From positions 310,001-374,000 of the forward strand of contig CALVCS010000003.1 in assembly GCA_944326035.1 (NCBI GenBank): 64,000 nt of DNA, written 5' to 3'. This document shows positions 45,566 to 54,575 of this stretch, in pieces. The notes below the pieces were generated by a model that worked only from the letters and a program-made list of their open reading frames with translations, searched no databases and was not told where the DNA came from. A program made the translations under genes and the position numbers. Within the stretch, counting starts at the first letter, position 1. The number at the start of each line of letters is the position of its first letter. This stretch comes from an uncultured Alistipes sp. (GTDB lineage: Bacteria > Bacteroidota > Bacteroidia > Bacteroidales > Rikenellaceae).

Positions 45566-46987
45566 TTACGGGCGAGAGGTGCGGCGCGACAGCATCGAAG
45601 TTCGGCGATTGGGGGCCGGATCCGGAACGTTCGTAGGTGCAGGAACAATCAGAGGGGTGCCGTAAGAGAGGGTATCTACAACGGGCATGGCGGTGGTGTC
45701 CATGTCGAAGAGATCCCGCCGGGGCCACGATTTGACCTTGTCGAGGGCCTGCCGGATCATGTTCTCGATTTTGCGCGGGAAGCGGGAGCCCGACCATGAA
45801 CTGGTATTCGTGATGAAGACCCAGGTATAGCCGTTATGTTGTCGTTTGAGCATGACACTCGACCCGGCCAGGGAACCGGTACGTGTCCAGTCGTTTCCTT
45901 TGGTGGTGCGCATCCATCCGATCGGGAAGCGATTTTCATCCTTTTCGGTCATGATATCGATGGAGGCGGGGGTCAGGATATCGGGTCGGCTGTCTTGATC
46001 GTCGATGGCGGTAATGAAGCGCATCAGCTCGGTCGGCGAGGCCACCCATCCTCCGGCTCCGCTAAGCACCTGCAGATCGCATCCTCCGTAACTTTTGGGA
46101 ACCAACGCTCCGCCGCCTAAGGCCGATTCGGTCGGTTCGGCATCGGAAGGTTCGTAATAGTGCACCTCATTGGGAAAACGTTTGGTCGAGTCGGAGTAGC
46201 CGATGTGCATATCCATACACCCGATCGGGTGGAGAATACTGTCCTGCATATAGGTTTCGTAGGGCAGTCCGCTGACCTTTTCGATCACCTTCGTGAGAAC
46301 GACATACCCCAGATTGGAGTAGATGTTGCTGCTGCCCGGTTCATACCGCAGTCGGGAAATGGAGGCATACTGCACCAGGTCGTCCAACGTCAACGGCAGG
46401 CTTTTGCCCAGCTGACGGGCGACATTCGGCATACAAAACAGCGGATCGCCAGCCCGGTTCGAAAATCCGCCCTGATGACGCAGCAGGTGTTCGACCGTGA
46501 TTTTCAATAGGCGTTTATCTCGAATCTGCAGGAAGAGGCTGTCGTTGAGGATGCCGTCCGGTCCGAAAACATGGTCTTGGAGCGAGAGACGTCCCGATTC
46601 GCAGAGTTTCATGATGCCGGTTGCGGTGATGAGTTTCGACAACGAGGCGATGCGGAGAATATGATGTACCTCCATGGGCTCGCCGGTCTCCCGATTGGCT
46701 TTGCCGAACCCTTTGCTGTACAAGAGATGGCCGTTTTTCATGATGGCCAGCGAGGCGCCTTCGATCTCCCATTGCGCCATAAAACGTTCGATGGAGCTCT
46801 CCATGCGGCGCGTCTCTTCCAGGTCCGAATCGGTGTTGTTGAGAATCAGGTGCAGGCCTTGCGGCAAGAGCGCTTCGGGGCTCTCCTCTTCCGAAGGCAG
46901 GTAGCGTAGGTAATGGATGCGGCAACAGGTGATGACGCACAACGACAGGGCTAATAGAATCAGAATCCGTTTATAGACAGCACGCAT
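45566..46987 (-). CDS. Beta-lactamase-family serine hydrolase (class C/S12 type)
   Basis: A 473-residue exported or membrane-anchored protein; the N-terminal hydrophobic segment (ILILLALSLCVITCC) could be a signal or anchor. The penicillin-recognising fold has S-x-x-K as Ser115-Leu-Ser-Lys118, Y-S-N at Tyr223-Asn225, and a TGSLAG stretch where the third motif is expected. Relatives include D-aminopeptidases, esterases and peptidoglycan-modifying enzymes; resistance is not implied. The C-terminal ~40 residues are low-complexity and Pro/Arg/Thr-rich. Starts 31 bp after the ResB-like gene, so probably one operon. Confidence 0.82.
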   Translation of the reverse strand: MRAVYKRILILLALSLCVITCCRIHYLRYLPSEEESPEALLPQGLHLILNNTDSDLEETRRMESSIERFMAQWEIEGASLAIMKNGHLLYSKGFGKANRETGEPMEVHHILRIASLSKLITATGIMKLCESGRLSLQDHVFGPDGILNDSLFLQIRDKRLLKITVEHLLRHQGGFSNRAGDPLFCMPNVARQLGKSLPLTLDDLVQYASISRLRYEPGSSNIYSNLGYVVLTKVIEKVSGLPYETYMQDSILHPIGCMDMHIGYSDSTKRFPNEVHYYEPSDAEPTESALGGGALVPKSYGGCDLQVLSGAGGWVASPTELMRFITAIDDQDSRPDILTPASIDIMTEKDENRFPIGWMRTTKGNDWTRTGSLAGSSVMLKRQHNGYTWVFITNTSSWSGSRFPRKIENMIRQALDKVKSWPRRDLFDMDTTAMPVVDTLSYGTPLIVPAPTNVPDPAPNRRTSMLSRRTSRP

Positions 46988-47018
46988 AATCTCTCGCTTA
47001 GGGGTTCGGCAGGTTCGT

Positions 47019-47756
47019 TCAGGTGGACTGAGCGGTTGGTTGGGCGTCCAGTTGAGCGAACAGCTGCCGGAATCGGGATCCTTTTTGTCCCAAGGCGATC
47101 ACCAGTCCGGCGATGACCATAAAATAACCGGTATAGGTAACCGGAGTCCCGATCGGATCGTAGTTGACACTGAGGATGGTTCCTCGTTCATCCGGGTCGT
47201 AAGAAGCCTGATAGAGTCGGAAACCGTTGATGCGCGCGATATGGTTCATGAAAATGCGCACATCGCGTTGACCTTGCGGAGTCTGAATCGTTACCTCGCT
47301 TTCGTACGACGAGGGCGTCAAGGATCCCGGGTAGCGTTTCAGTTGAAAATCCCGGAGGGTGACCTGGAAAGGAAGGGTTCGGCGGTCGGTATGGGAGATT
47401 TTCAGTTGATTGGAGGTTTCGCCTTCCCTCAGATGCAAGGTTCCTTCGTATCCCCAGAGGTGGGTGATGGCGGCTCCCAACAGGATGAGGAGAAATCCTC
47501 CATGCAGGAGCAGGGTTCCCCATCGATGACGTTTCCTGAGCTGCAAACGTTGTGCGAGCCACCAGAAATTGAGCCCCATGGCCCCATAGAGTAGGTACAT
47601 CCACCAGGCATGATAGATGGCGCTACGGGCGGCCTCCGTTCCGAGAGCGGCTTCGATAAAGGTTGCGGCAGCCAGGGTGGTCGCATACAGGGCCAGTAAA
47701 AGGGCGGTGGCGGACCAACTCGATAAGGCGTCTCGAATTTCGTGCAGGGTCTTCAT
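47019..47756 (-). CDS. ResB-like cytochrome c biogenesis domain protein
   Basis: 245 residues from ATG 47756; an ATG-like start at 47774 would lie in the promoter. Two or three N-terminal membrane segments (ATALLLALYATTLAAATFIE, YLLYGAMGLNFWWLAQ, GTLLLHGGFLLILLGAAITHLWG) are followed by a periplasmic region (LHLREGETSNQLKI... LPFQVTLRDFQLKRYPGS... MNHIARINGFRLYQASYDPDERGTILS) and a final helix. This matches the ResB/Ccs1 half of system II cytochrome c maturation. The usual CcsA partner is not adjacent; a serine hydrolase follows instead. Confidence 0.75.
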   Translation of the reverse strand: MKTLHEIRDALSSWSATALLLALYATTLAAATFIEAALGTEAARSAIYHAWWMYLLYGAMGLNFWWLAQRLQLRKRHRWGTLLLHGGFLLILLGAAITHLWGYEGTLHLREGETSNQLKISHTDRRTLPFQVTLRDFQLKRYPGSLTPSSYESEVTIQTPQGQRDVRIFMNHIARINGFRLYQASYDPDERGTILSVNYDPIGTPVTYTGYFMVIAGLVIALGQKGSRFRQLFAQLDAQPTAQST

Positions 47757-47771
47757 AGATTTCGATCCTTG

Positions 47772-47779
47772 CAAAGATA
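47772..47779 (-). promoter_or_regulatory. ResB-serine hydrolase promoter -7 box
   Basis: Minus-strand TATCTTTG, 15 bp before the ATG, implying a very short leader. Confidence 0.55.
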
Positions 47780-48446
47780 ACTTTTTAGCGGGAGAAATGC
47801 ACGTTTCGGACGGGGAAAACGGAAGAGGTCGAGCCAGAAAATGAGCTCCGGTTTTTCACTCGGGGTAGGGATCGTCGGGCGGGGTGACAGATGCGTTTCA
47901 GTATGTCGAACGAAACGTAAAATACCTGTTGAGGCGGCCCTGAAGGGGTGTTTTGCAAGTTGAAATGCGCATGAACTGTCTGCGGTGTTATTTCTTGAAG
48001 AGACGGCAGAGACGGCTTTTAAGTCAGTTGCTGGCTATGGCGGAGCGTGGACGACAAAGCCCTTTTATGGGGACTAACGGAGAAAAAGAGGCTCGAAAAA
48101 AGAGCGGTTGAACCGAGAAGAGTGAATTTTCGGGGCGGACGGAGCGTAGGGGTGTGGTTGTCTTGGAAGGGCATCCAGTGCTGGAAATGGGGCTGTGCCT
48201 GCGGATAGCAATTCGATCTGTTTTCCCGGAAAGGGGAAGGAAATGGTCGTGTGCTTTTGGGTCGGTTGCATGGCATGTGGGTCAGAAGTTATCGTCCGGA
48301 TGGCGTAAGCTTAGCCACTCTTCCGAAACAACCCCGAAGCGTTTCTCGAAATCGTTTCCCTCGACATCATCATAAAGTGTCCCAGTAAATCAGACTCTCC
48401 AGCTAATAAAAGCACCCCGGGGCACCGAAGCCTCAGGGGGATAATA
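47780..48446. other. Gene-free interval, 667 bp
   Basis: No frame on either strand has recognisable family features. I looked for tmRNA, RNase P RNA and tRNA signatures and found none. It is the longest interval here with no terminator, promoter or repeat that I can name. Confidence 0.5.
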
Positions 48447-48482
48447 CCACAAGAGGATTTCCGATCGGAAATCCTCTTGTGG
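48447..48482. terminator. Perfect 36-nt palindrome downstream of rny
   Basis: ccacaagaggatttccga is followed at once by its exact reverse complement, an 18-bp stem with no fixed loop. It lies 22 bp past the rny stop codon. No T run follows on the minus strand, so it may block 3' exonucleases or bind a protein rather than act as a classic terminator. Confidence 0.65.
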
Positions 48483-48503
48483 GTAAGGCGGTCAGCCGGG
48501 CGA

Positions 48504-50036
48504 TTATTTCGCGTAGCTGATCGAGCGGGTTTCCCGGATCACGGTGATTTTGACCTGACCGGGATAGGTCATTTCGTCCTGGATCTTCTTGGCGATATCG
48601 TGCGACAGCAGATCGGCATCCTGGTCCGAGATCTTTTCACTGCCGACAATCACGCGCAATTCGCGACCGGCCTGAATGGCATAGGTCTTCATGACGCCCG
48701 GATAGCTCATCGCCATATCTTCCATCTCTTTGAGTCGTTTGATGTAGGATTCCACCACTTCGCGGCGAGCCCCCGGACGAGCCCCCGAGATGGCGTCGCA
48801 TACCTGAACGATCGGCGAGATCAGATTGGTCATTTCGATTTCGTCGTGGTGTGCTCCGATCGCGTTGATCACTTCGGGTTTTTCTTTGTAGCGTTCGGCC
48901 AGCTTCATCCCGATGATAGCGTGCGGCAATTCGGGTTCGTCATCGGGCACCTTGCCGATATCGTGCAGCAATCCGGCTCGACGGGCCAGTTTGGCATTCA
49001 ACCCCAGTTCCGAGGCCATGATCCCACACAGATTGGCGGTTTCACGCGAGTGTTGCAACAGGTTTTGTCCATAGGATGAACGGTATTTCATCTTCCCGAT
49101 CATGCGGATCAGTTCGGGATGCAGACCGTGGATCCCCAGGTCGATGGCGGTACGTTTGCCGACTTCGATGATTTCGTCTTCGATCTGTTTCTGAACTTTG
49201 GCGACCACCTCTTCGATACGGGCCGGGTGGATACGTCCGTCGGTTACCAGCTGATGCAGGGCCAGACGGGCGATTTCACGGCGTACGGGATCGAACCCCG
49301 ATAGAATAATCGCTTCCGGGGTGTCGTCGACGATGATTTCCACACCGGTGGCGGCTTCCAGGGCGCGGATATTCCGTCCTTCACGTCCGATGATACGGCC
49401 TTTGACCTCGTCGCTGTCGATATTGAAGACCGTCACCGAATTTTCGATTGCGGCTTCCGTCGCCACGCGTTGGATGGTCTGTACGACGATCTTTTTCGCC
49501 TCTTTGTTGGCGGTCATTTTGGCCTCTTCCATCACCTCGTTGACATAGGTGATGGCGTCGCTTTTGGCTTCGGCCTTCATGTTTTCGATGAGGATATTTT
49601 TGGCCTCTTCGCTACTCAGACCGCTGATCTGTTCCAGACGCAGGTTCTGTTCCTTGACCTTGCGTTCGATCTCTTCTTTTTTGCGTTCGATGCCCTGCAG
49701 TTGGGTTTCGAGCTGTTCGCGCAGCAGATTTTGTTCTTTGATCTTTTTGCCCAGCTCTTCCTGTTGCTGATGCAACGAATTTTCCAGCTGTTTGACGCGT
49801 TGTTCGGCTTGCGCTATCTTTTGGTTGCGTTCATTGACCTGACGGTCGTGTTCGCTTTTCAGTTGAATGAATTTTTCCTTGGCCTGAAGGATACGCTCCT
49901 TCTTGATCATTTCGGCTTCGGATTCGGCCTCTTTTATCAGGTTGAGTCTACGCGTTTGAGTAGCTTTCGTGACAATGAAATATGAGGCGAAACCGACTAC
50001 GACGGCCGAAATGACGGCGGCGATTGCGATTATCAT
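48504..50036 (-). CDS. rny: Ribonuclease Y
   Basis: A membrane-anchored endoribonuclease that starts mRNA decay. 510 residues. An N-terminal helix ([21 protein letters not shown]) is followed by a long coiled coil (about 30-200, rich in Glu, Lys and Gln), a KH domain with [15 protein letters not shown], and the HD domain with [12 protein letters not shown] and [12 protein letters not shown]. Start ATG 50036 places the anchor at residue 1. On its 5' side is the structured RNA that follows zapA. Confidence 0.96.
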   Translation of the reverse strand: MIIAIAAVISAVVVGFASYFIVTKATQTRRLNLIKEAESEAEMIKKERILQAKEKFIQLKSEHDRQVNERNQKIAQAEQRVKQLENSLHQQQEELGKKIKEQNLLREQLETQLQGIERKKEEIERKVKEQNLRLEQISGLSSEEAKNILIENMKAEAKSDAITYVNEVMEEAKMTANKEAKKIVVQTIQRVATEAAIENSVTVFNIDSDEVKGRIIGREGRNIRALEAATGVEIIVDDTPEAIILSGFDPVRREIARLALHQLVTDGRIHPARIEEVVAKVQKQIEDEIIEVGKRTAIDLGIHGLHPELIRMIGKMKYRSSYGQNLLQHSRETANLCGIMASELGLNAKLARRAGLLHDIGKVPDDEPELPHAIIGMKLAERYKEKPEVINAIGAHHDEIEMTNLISPIVQVCDAISGARPGARREVVESYIKRLKEMEDMAMSYPGVMKTYAIQAGRELRVIVGSEKISDQDADLLSHDIAKKIQDEMTYPGQVKITVIRETRSISYAK

Positions 50037-50100
50037 ACTCGTTGATGATTAAGTGAATAATTATATTTTATCGGGTTGTTTTTCGGGTGTTAGGGGTATG

Positions 50101-50316
50101 AAAAAAAAGCCCGCATGGGGTTTCCTCTTTGTAGGTTTGACGAAGCTCCTATATCGTCATGTGTGGGGCTGCCGAAAATCGCAAACTTCCAACGTCTCCG
50201 CTAAAGGGAGACCCTCCCGAGAGAGGGTAAGGCCTGTTTTTGAAAAACTGAGCTTGACCCCAATTTTTAAACTGTTGAGTTTCGCAAAGTGAAAAAGGAA
50301 TCCATGCGGGCTTATT
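50101..50316 (-). ncRNA. ssrS: Structured RNA, probable 6S RNA (SsrS-like)
   Basis: On the minus strand aagcccgcatgg is closed by a perfect 12-bp stem: positions 50302-50313 pair with 50107-50118, about 185 nt apart, and the 3' arm runs into eight T residues. Internal complementary blocks (for example accctctctcgggagggt near 50215) give further helices. A ~210-nt rod with closing stem and terminator, immediately downstream of zapA, matches the synteny of 6S RNA in E. coli (zapA-ssrS). The identity is inference from fold and position. No clear TAnnTTTG box is present, so it may be processed from the zapA transcript. Confidence 0.65.
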
Positions 50317-50369
50317 CCTGTGTTTCTATACGGTATGTAAAGAACGTGTATGTCGGAGAATATCGTGTT

Positions 50370-50663
50370 TTACTCCTTGAGGTCGTTCAGGTAGTGGTCG
50401 ATCTGGTCGTTGATCTCTTCGATGGTGTTCATCTGATCGGTGAGGGTACGATCCATTTCCAGTCCCACCTTGATGACAGCCATCTGCATGGCGGCCATGG
50501 CCAGATAGTCCTCGGGTTCGGCGGCGAATGTGCTGCGGTAACTCGAGATCAGGCTGTTGATGTCTCGGGCGGCCCGGCGATATTTTTCCTCCTCTTCTTG
50601 GGGGATGGTCATCGCGTACTCTTTACCGGCGATTTTGACCGTTATCTTTCGGGTCTGGGGCAT
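50370..50663 (-). CDS. zapA: Cell division protein ZapA
   Basis: 97 residues. ZapA bundles FtsZ filaments at the division ring. The N-terminal part (KITVKIAGKEYAMTIPQEEEEKYRRAARDIN) has the family strand-helix pattern with the core GKEYAMTIPQEEEE; the C-terminus is a coiled coil ending DQIDHYLNDLKE. It lies 26 bp after a small coiled-coil gene and directly before the 6S-like RNA, as in many Bacteroidota. Confidence 0.9.
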   Translation of the reverse strand: MPQTRKITVKIAGKEYAMTIPQEEEEKYRRAARDINSLISSYRSTFAAEPEDYLAMAAMQMAVIKVGLEMDRTLTDQMNTIEEINDQIDHYLNDLKE

Positions 50664-50689
50664 GATAACCTGAGGTATCTAACGTTCGT

Positions 50690-50977
50690 TTATCGGTTCA
50701 TCAGGGCGATGCAGCGATCAATTTCCCGCAAAAGTTTATTGACGCGCTGTCGAGCAGCCCGGGTATTGCCTCCCTGGCCGGATAGGGCGCCGGCGGTTTC
50801 GAGCACGCGGACACGTTTTTCCAGTTCCAGGATTTTCTCTTCGGCCTGACGTTTCTGCCGGGCTATTTTTTCCCGTTCGGCGATCATTTTTCCCAACTCG
50901 GCGCGTAAACTGCGATTGTCGTCGATCAGTTGCTGGACTTTTTCGCGAAGCGTTTCGATCGGATGGGTCTCTTTCAT
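50690..50977 (-). CDS. Small coiled-coil protein preceding zapA
   Basis: A 95-residue protein with heptad spacing through residues 8-62 (LREKVQQLIDDNRSLRAEL, then IARQKRQAEEKILELEKRV) and a basic C-terminal helix (RQRVNKLLREIDRCIALMN). No catalytic features. Its place directly upstream of zapA in the same transcript suggests a division-related partner, perhaps ZapB-like in role, which is inference only. Own full-consensus promoter upstream. Confidence 0.75.
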   Translation of the reverse strand: MKETHPIETLREKVQQLIDDNRSLRAELGKMIAEREKIARQKRQAEEKILELEKRVRVLETAGALSGQGGNTRAARQRVNKLLREIDRCIALMNR

Positions 50978-51005
50978 CGGAGCCGGAGATTAGCATTTCC
51001 CAATT

Positions 51006-51037
51006 CAAAAGTACGCATTATTTGTGAAATTGCCAAA
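51006..51037 (-). promoter_or_regulatory. Promoter of the coiled-coil-zapA transcript
   Basis: Minus strand: -33 TTTG (51034-51037), 20-bp spacer, -7 TACTTTTG (51006-51013). Confidence 0.75.
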
Positions 51038-51181
51038 CATTCCTGTACACCTTCTCGCGGGAAAGCGTCGAGGGAAGGGTGTTTGTCAGGGGGTTGGGGG
51101 TGAATCGGACCGTGTGAGCGGACGGAAAAGAGATTCCCAAACCGGAGGCGAGGGGAGAGGGCCATGGATCGCCGGGACGAT

Positions 51182-52483
51182 TTAGCGGCGCAGGCGACCG
51201 TAGAGGTCGTAAGCTTCGGCGCCGGTAATCTCGACCGGATAGAATTCGCCCGGACGGAGGGCTTTCCCCGCGGCGGGGATAAGAATTTCGGTGTCGACTT
51301 CCGGGGAGTCGTATTGGGTGCGGCCGACCCAGAACTCGCCTTCGCGACGATCGATCACCACCTCTTCGGTACGGCCGATGCGGGCCTGGTTGTTGGCGCG
51401 GGAGATCTCGCTTTGGATCTCCATGATACGGTCGGCGCGTTGATGTTTGACCTCTTCCGGGACGTCGTTCGGCAGGTGTAGGGCCGAGTAGGTGCCCTCC
51501 TCTTCGCTGTAAGGGAAGACGCCCAGCCGTTCGAAACGGACCTTCCGAACGAATTGTTCGAGCTGTTCGAAATCGGCCTCGGTTTCGCCGGGGTATCCGA
51601 CCAGCAGGGTCGTACGCAGGGCGATACCGGGAACCTCGCGGCGCAGTTCGTTGATCAGGGCATAGGTCTCGGCCTGATTGAGACCCCGGCGCATGCTTTT
51701 GAGTTGAGCGTCGCTGATGTGTTGGAACGGGATGTCGAGGTATTTGCACAGTTTGGGCTCGTCGCGCAGCAGCTCGATGACGTCCCGAGGAAACTGAGCA
51801 GGATAGGCATAGTGCAACCGGACCCAATGGATCCCTTCGATGGCGCACAGTCGGCGGAGCAGTTCACCCAGTCGGCGTTCGCCGTAGAGATCAAGGCCGT
51901 AATAGGTGGTATCCTGGGCGATGACGATCAATTCTCGAACCCCTTTGCGGGCGAGATTTTCGGCTTCGGCGACCAGATCCTCCATCGGGACGGAGACATG
52001 ACGGCCCCGGATCAGCGGAATGGCGCAATAGCCGCACCCCCAGTTACAGCCTTCCGAGATCTTCAGATAGGCATAATGGGAGGGGGTGGTCAGGTGACGT
52101 TCTCCCCGCAGCTCGTCGCGATAGTGTCCGCCCACGGCTCGCAGAATGTCGGCGAGGTTATTGACGCCGAAATATTGATCCACCTCGGGAATTTCGCTTT
52201 CCAGATCCTTTTTGTAGCGTTCGGACAGACACCCCATCACGAACAGCTGGTCGATCTGACCGGCTTCCCGCGCACGGGCGAAGGAGAGAATCGTGTCGAT
52301 GGACTCCTCTTTGGCGTCGCCGATGAAGCCGCAGGTGTTGACGATCACCACATCGGCCTCCGGCGTATTGTCGTCGAAGGTGATTTCAAAGGCGTTGGGG
52401 TCCAGTTGGGCCATCAGGTGTTCCGAGTCGACGAGGTTCTTGGAGCATCCCAGCGTGACGATATTGATGCGTTTCTTTTTCAA
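51182..52483 (-). CDS. rimO: Ribosomal protein S12 methylthiotransferase RimO
   Basis: A radical-SAM enzyme that methylthiolates the conserved Asp of S12. 433 residues. The UPF0004 domain has VTLGCSKNLVDSE, VNTCGFIGDAK and VMGCLSERY (three Cys for the auxiliary cluster). The radical-SAM motif is EGCNWGCGYCAIP, and a TRAM domain ends the protein. The start codon is TTG 52483. An in-frame TAA lies five codons upstream, so no longer start is possible. It follows ftsY by 52 bp. Confidence 0.94.
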   Translation of the reverse strand: MKKKRINIVTLGCSKNLVDSEHLMAQLDPNAFEITFDDNTPEADVVIVNTCGFIGDAKEESIDTILSFARAREAGQIDQLFVMGCLSERYKKDLESEIPEVDQYFGVNNLADILRAVGGHYRDELRGERHLTTPSHYAYLKISEGCNWGCGYCAIPLIRGRHVSVPMEDLVAEAENLARKGVRELIVIAQDTTYYGLDLYGERRLGELLRRLCAIEGIHWVRLHYAYPAQFPRDVIELLRDEPKLCKYLDIPFQHISDAQLKSMRRGLNQAETYALINELRREVPGIALRTTLLVGYPGETEADFEQLEQFVRKVRFERLGVFPYSEEEGTYSALHLPNDVPEEVKHQRADRIMEIQSEISRANNQARIGRTEEVVIDRREGEFWVGRTQYDSPEVDTEILIPAAGKALRPGEFYPVEITGAEAYDLYGRLRR

Positions 52484-52535
52484 AGTGCAGGCAGTTTAAC
52501 AGAGAAAAAACATACACGGAGGCAGCAAAGTCTCG

Positions 52536-53501
52536 TTAAGCCGGATCGCCGAACAGACTGTCGACGAATTCGCGGCGATTGAAGACCTGTAGCTGGTCGA
52601 TACCTTCTCCCACACCGATATAACGGACCGGAATCTTGAACTGATCGCTGATCCCGATCACCACCCCTCCTTTGGCCGTACCATCCAGTTTGGTGATGGC
52701 CAGCGAGGTGACTTGGGTGGCTTGGGTGAACTGTTTGGCCTGTTCGAAGGCGTTCTGACCGGTCGAACCGTCCAACACCAACAGTACTTCGTGGGGCGCA
52801 TCCGGGATGACTTTGGTCATGACGTTGCGGATTTTGGTCAGTTCGTTCATCAGGCCGATTTTGTTGTGGAGGCGTCCGGCGGTGTCGATCAGCACCACAT
52901 CGGCATCGTTGGCGACGGCACTGCGCAGGGTGTCGTAAGCCACGGCGGCCGGATCGGACCCCATCTCCTGATGGATCATGGTGGCGCCGGCTCGCTGGGC
53001 CCATACGCCCAATTGTTCGATGGCGGCGGCCCGGAAGGTGTCGGCGGCGCCGATATAGACTTTCTTGCCGGCCTTGGTGAATTGGGCGGCCAGTTTGCCG
53101 ATGGTGGTGGTTTTGCCGACGCCGTTGACGCCAACGACCATGATGACCAGCGGGAATCCCTGGCGTTTTTCGGGCACAAAGCCTTGATCCTCTCCCTCGT
53201 GGCTCTCTTCGAGCAGGGCGGTGATCTCTTCGCGCAGGATGCGATTCAGCTCGGCGGCGTTCATGTATTTATCGCGGGCCACCCGTTGTTCGATGCGTTC
53301 GATGATGCGGACGGTGGTGTCGACCCCGACGTCGGAGGTGATGAGAACCTCTTCGAGATTATCGAGCACTTCGTCGTCCACTTTCGATTTGCCGGCCACG
53401 GCGCGGGCCAGTTTGGAAAAGACCCCTTCTTTGGTTTTCTCCAGGCCTTTGTTGAGGTCTTCCTTGTGTTCTTTTTTCGAAAAGAGATTGAACAGTCCCA
53501 T
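52536..53501 (-). CDS. ftsY: Signal recognition particle receptor FtsY
   Basis: The SRP receptor GTPase that docks ribosome-SRP complexes at the membrane. 321 residues. A short, Lys-rich N-terminus (MGLFNLFSKKEHKEDL) replaces the long acidic A domain of E. coli. The NG domain has G1 GVNGVGKTT, AADTFRAAAIEQL, DTAGRLHNK, TKLDGTAKGG and GVGEGIDQL. Has its own -7 box; rimO follows. Confidence 0.96.
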   Translation of the reverse strand: MGLFNLFSKKEHKEDLNKGLEKTKEGVFSKLARAVAGKSKVDDEVLDNLEEVLITSDVGVDTTVRIIERIEQRVARDKYMNAAELNRILREEITALLEESHEGEDQGFVPEKRQGFPLVIMVVGVNGVGKTTTIGKLAAQFTKAGKKVYIGAADTFRAAAIEQLGVWAQRAGATMIHQEMGSDPAAVAYDTLRSAVANDADVVLIDTAGRLHNKIGLMNELTKIRNVMTKVIPDAPHEVLLVLDGSTGQNAFEQAKQFTQATQVTSLAITKLDGTAKGGVVIGISDQFKIPVRYIGVGEGIDQLQVFNRREFVDSLFGDPA

Positions 53502-53522
53502 GATCGCGTCTTTTTAATGTGT

Positions 53523-53530
53523 CAAAGATA
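53523..53530 (-). promoter_or_regulatory. ftsY-rimO promoter -7 box
   Basis: Minus-strand TATCTTTG, 21 bp before the ftsY ATG. No -33 TTTG at standard spacing. Confidence 0.55.
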
Positions 53531-54350
53531 GTATGAAAAGAGGCATTTCCGGAGGGTCTACCTGTTTTTTCGACGCATTCTTCGGAAAATAGCGGGTTTA
53601 AGGGTCGATAAAACCGCGTGGGTTAGGCGGTGTGGGCTCCGATCCAGCCATTTATGAAATCTGCGTCCGGGAGTGTCTGGGGTATTCGGAATGTCCGGGG
53701 TGTGTCGGATTTTGGAAGCACTTGGGCGTTGCTGGAGAATCCGAGGGTGCTTAGGCGTTGCTGGGGGTGGAGTGTCCGGGAATGTTTAGGCTTTATTGGG
53801 ACCGGAGTTTTCGGGAGTATCCGAGAGTATCCGTGGCTCTTGGTGGTGTTAGGCAATACGTAGGTGTGCTCGGAAAGTTAGAGCAGGGTGCTTTTGGAGG
53901 ACCGTGTTCAGGGGCCGACAGGAGCCGGATGCGCGGTTTGAAAATCCATGTTCGGCCATGTTCGGCGCCTGCGTGGAGGTCTCCGGAGCTGAGAGAAAGA
54001 CCCTATGGAATCTCTTCAGTCTCACAAGGTCAGCGTCTGCGACTCAGAAACTGGAGACAGGATTCTACATCCTGCTCAGGTCCTGGTTCATTCCAGTCCA
54101 TCCCAGTCCGTCCATTCCAGCTTCAAGTCAGTCCCGGTCAGTCCAAGGTCCTCTAAGTCATTCCCATCCACTCCAGAACTCGGCCCCTGTGGGCAGGGGA
54201 GAGCGTCCCGAGTCAGGGATCGGGGGTAGTACCCCGGCGGTAGTGTCCCAGATTAGGGTTCCCGAGTTTGCCTTTTAGGTTGGAGCTCCGGGAAGTGTCG
54301 TACCGGGATCTGCATTAGGCCCCCTCGTCAAGGCCCTGGAGGAGGAATAC
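53531..54350. repeat. Gene-free interval with degenerate short repeats
   Basis: 820 bp between ftsY and the DUF4295 terminator. At 53680-53870 the plus strand is full of drifting GGAATGTCCGGG, GGGCGTTGCTGG and GAGTATCCG units. At 54090-54180 it switches to CCAGTCCATCC and CAGTCC-type units. Frames through it give low-complexity peptides without family features. No RNA gene recognised. Confidence 0.6.
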
Positions 54351-54386
54351 ACAAAAGGCCCGTTTAATACTAAACGGGCCTTTTGT
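54351..54386. terminator. Terminator after rpmB-rpmG-DUF4295
   Basis: A perfect 16-bp stem (acaaaaggcccgttta / taaacgggccttttgt) around 4 nt, with the T run on the minus strand side. Confidence 0.88.
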
Positions 54387-54410
54387 ATTAAGACAAGCAA
54401 GCGGTCTTAA

Positions 54411-54566
54411 TTACTTTTTCGTGAAAAATTCTTTCACTTGTTCATTGGGGACGATTTCCGTTTTGAAGGCATAAGCGCCAGTCTTTTCGGATTTCACCAT
54501 TTTGATGCATTTCGTGAATGCTTTACCGGTCCCGGTTTTCAGCGTTGCAACTACTTTCTTTGCCAT
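54411..54566 (-). CDS. DUF4295 small basic protein
   Basis: A 51-residue protein, MAKKVVATLKTGTGKAFTK... ending EFFTKK, of the Bacteroidota-specific DUF4295 family. It is small, Lys-rich and encoded 9 bp after rpmG in a ribosomal protein transcript, so a ribosome-associated role is likely. That is inferred from context and size, not from any catalytic motif. Stop TAA at 54411-54413. Confidence 0.88.
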   Translation of the reverse strand: MAKKVVATLKTGTGKAFTKCIKMVKSEKTGAYAFKTEIVPNEQVKEFFTKK

Positions 54567-54575
54567 GATTCAACC

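Noticed and set aside
48019..48276. An 85-codon minus-strand gene
   Set aside because: Pro/Ser/Arg-rich, no promoter and no domain; typical random frame.
47780..48446. tmRNA, RNase P RNA or other housekeeping RNA
   Set aside because: None of the conserved core sequences is present on either strand.
53630..53863. A 77-codon plus-strand gene in the ftsY-DUF4295 gap
   Set aside because: Translation is Gly/Trp/Arg-rich and follows the nucleotide repeats; no start signal or family match.
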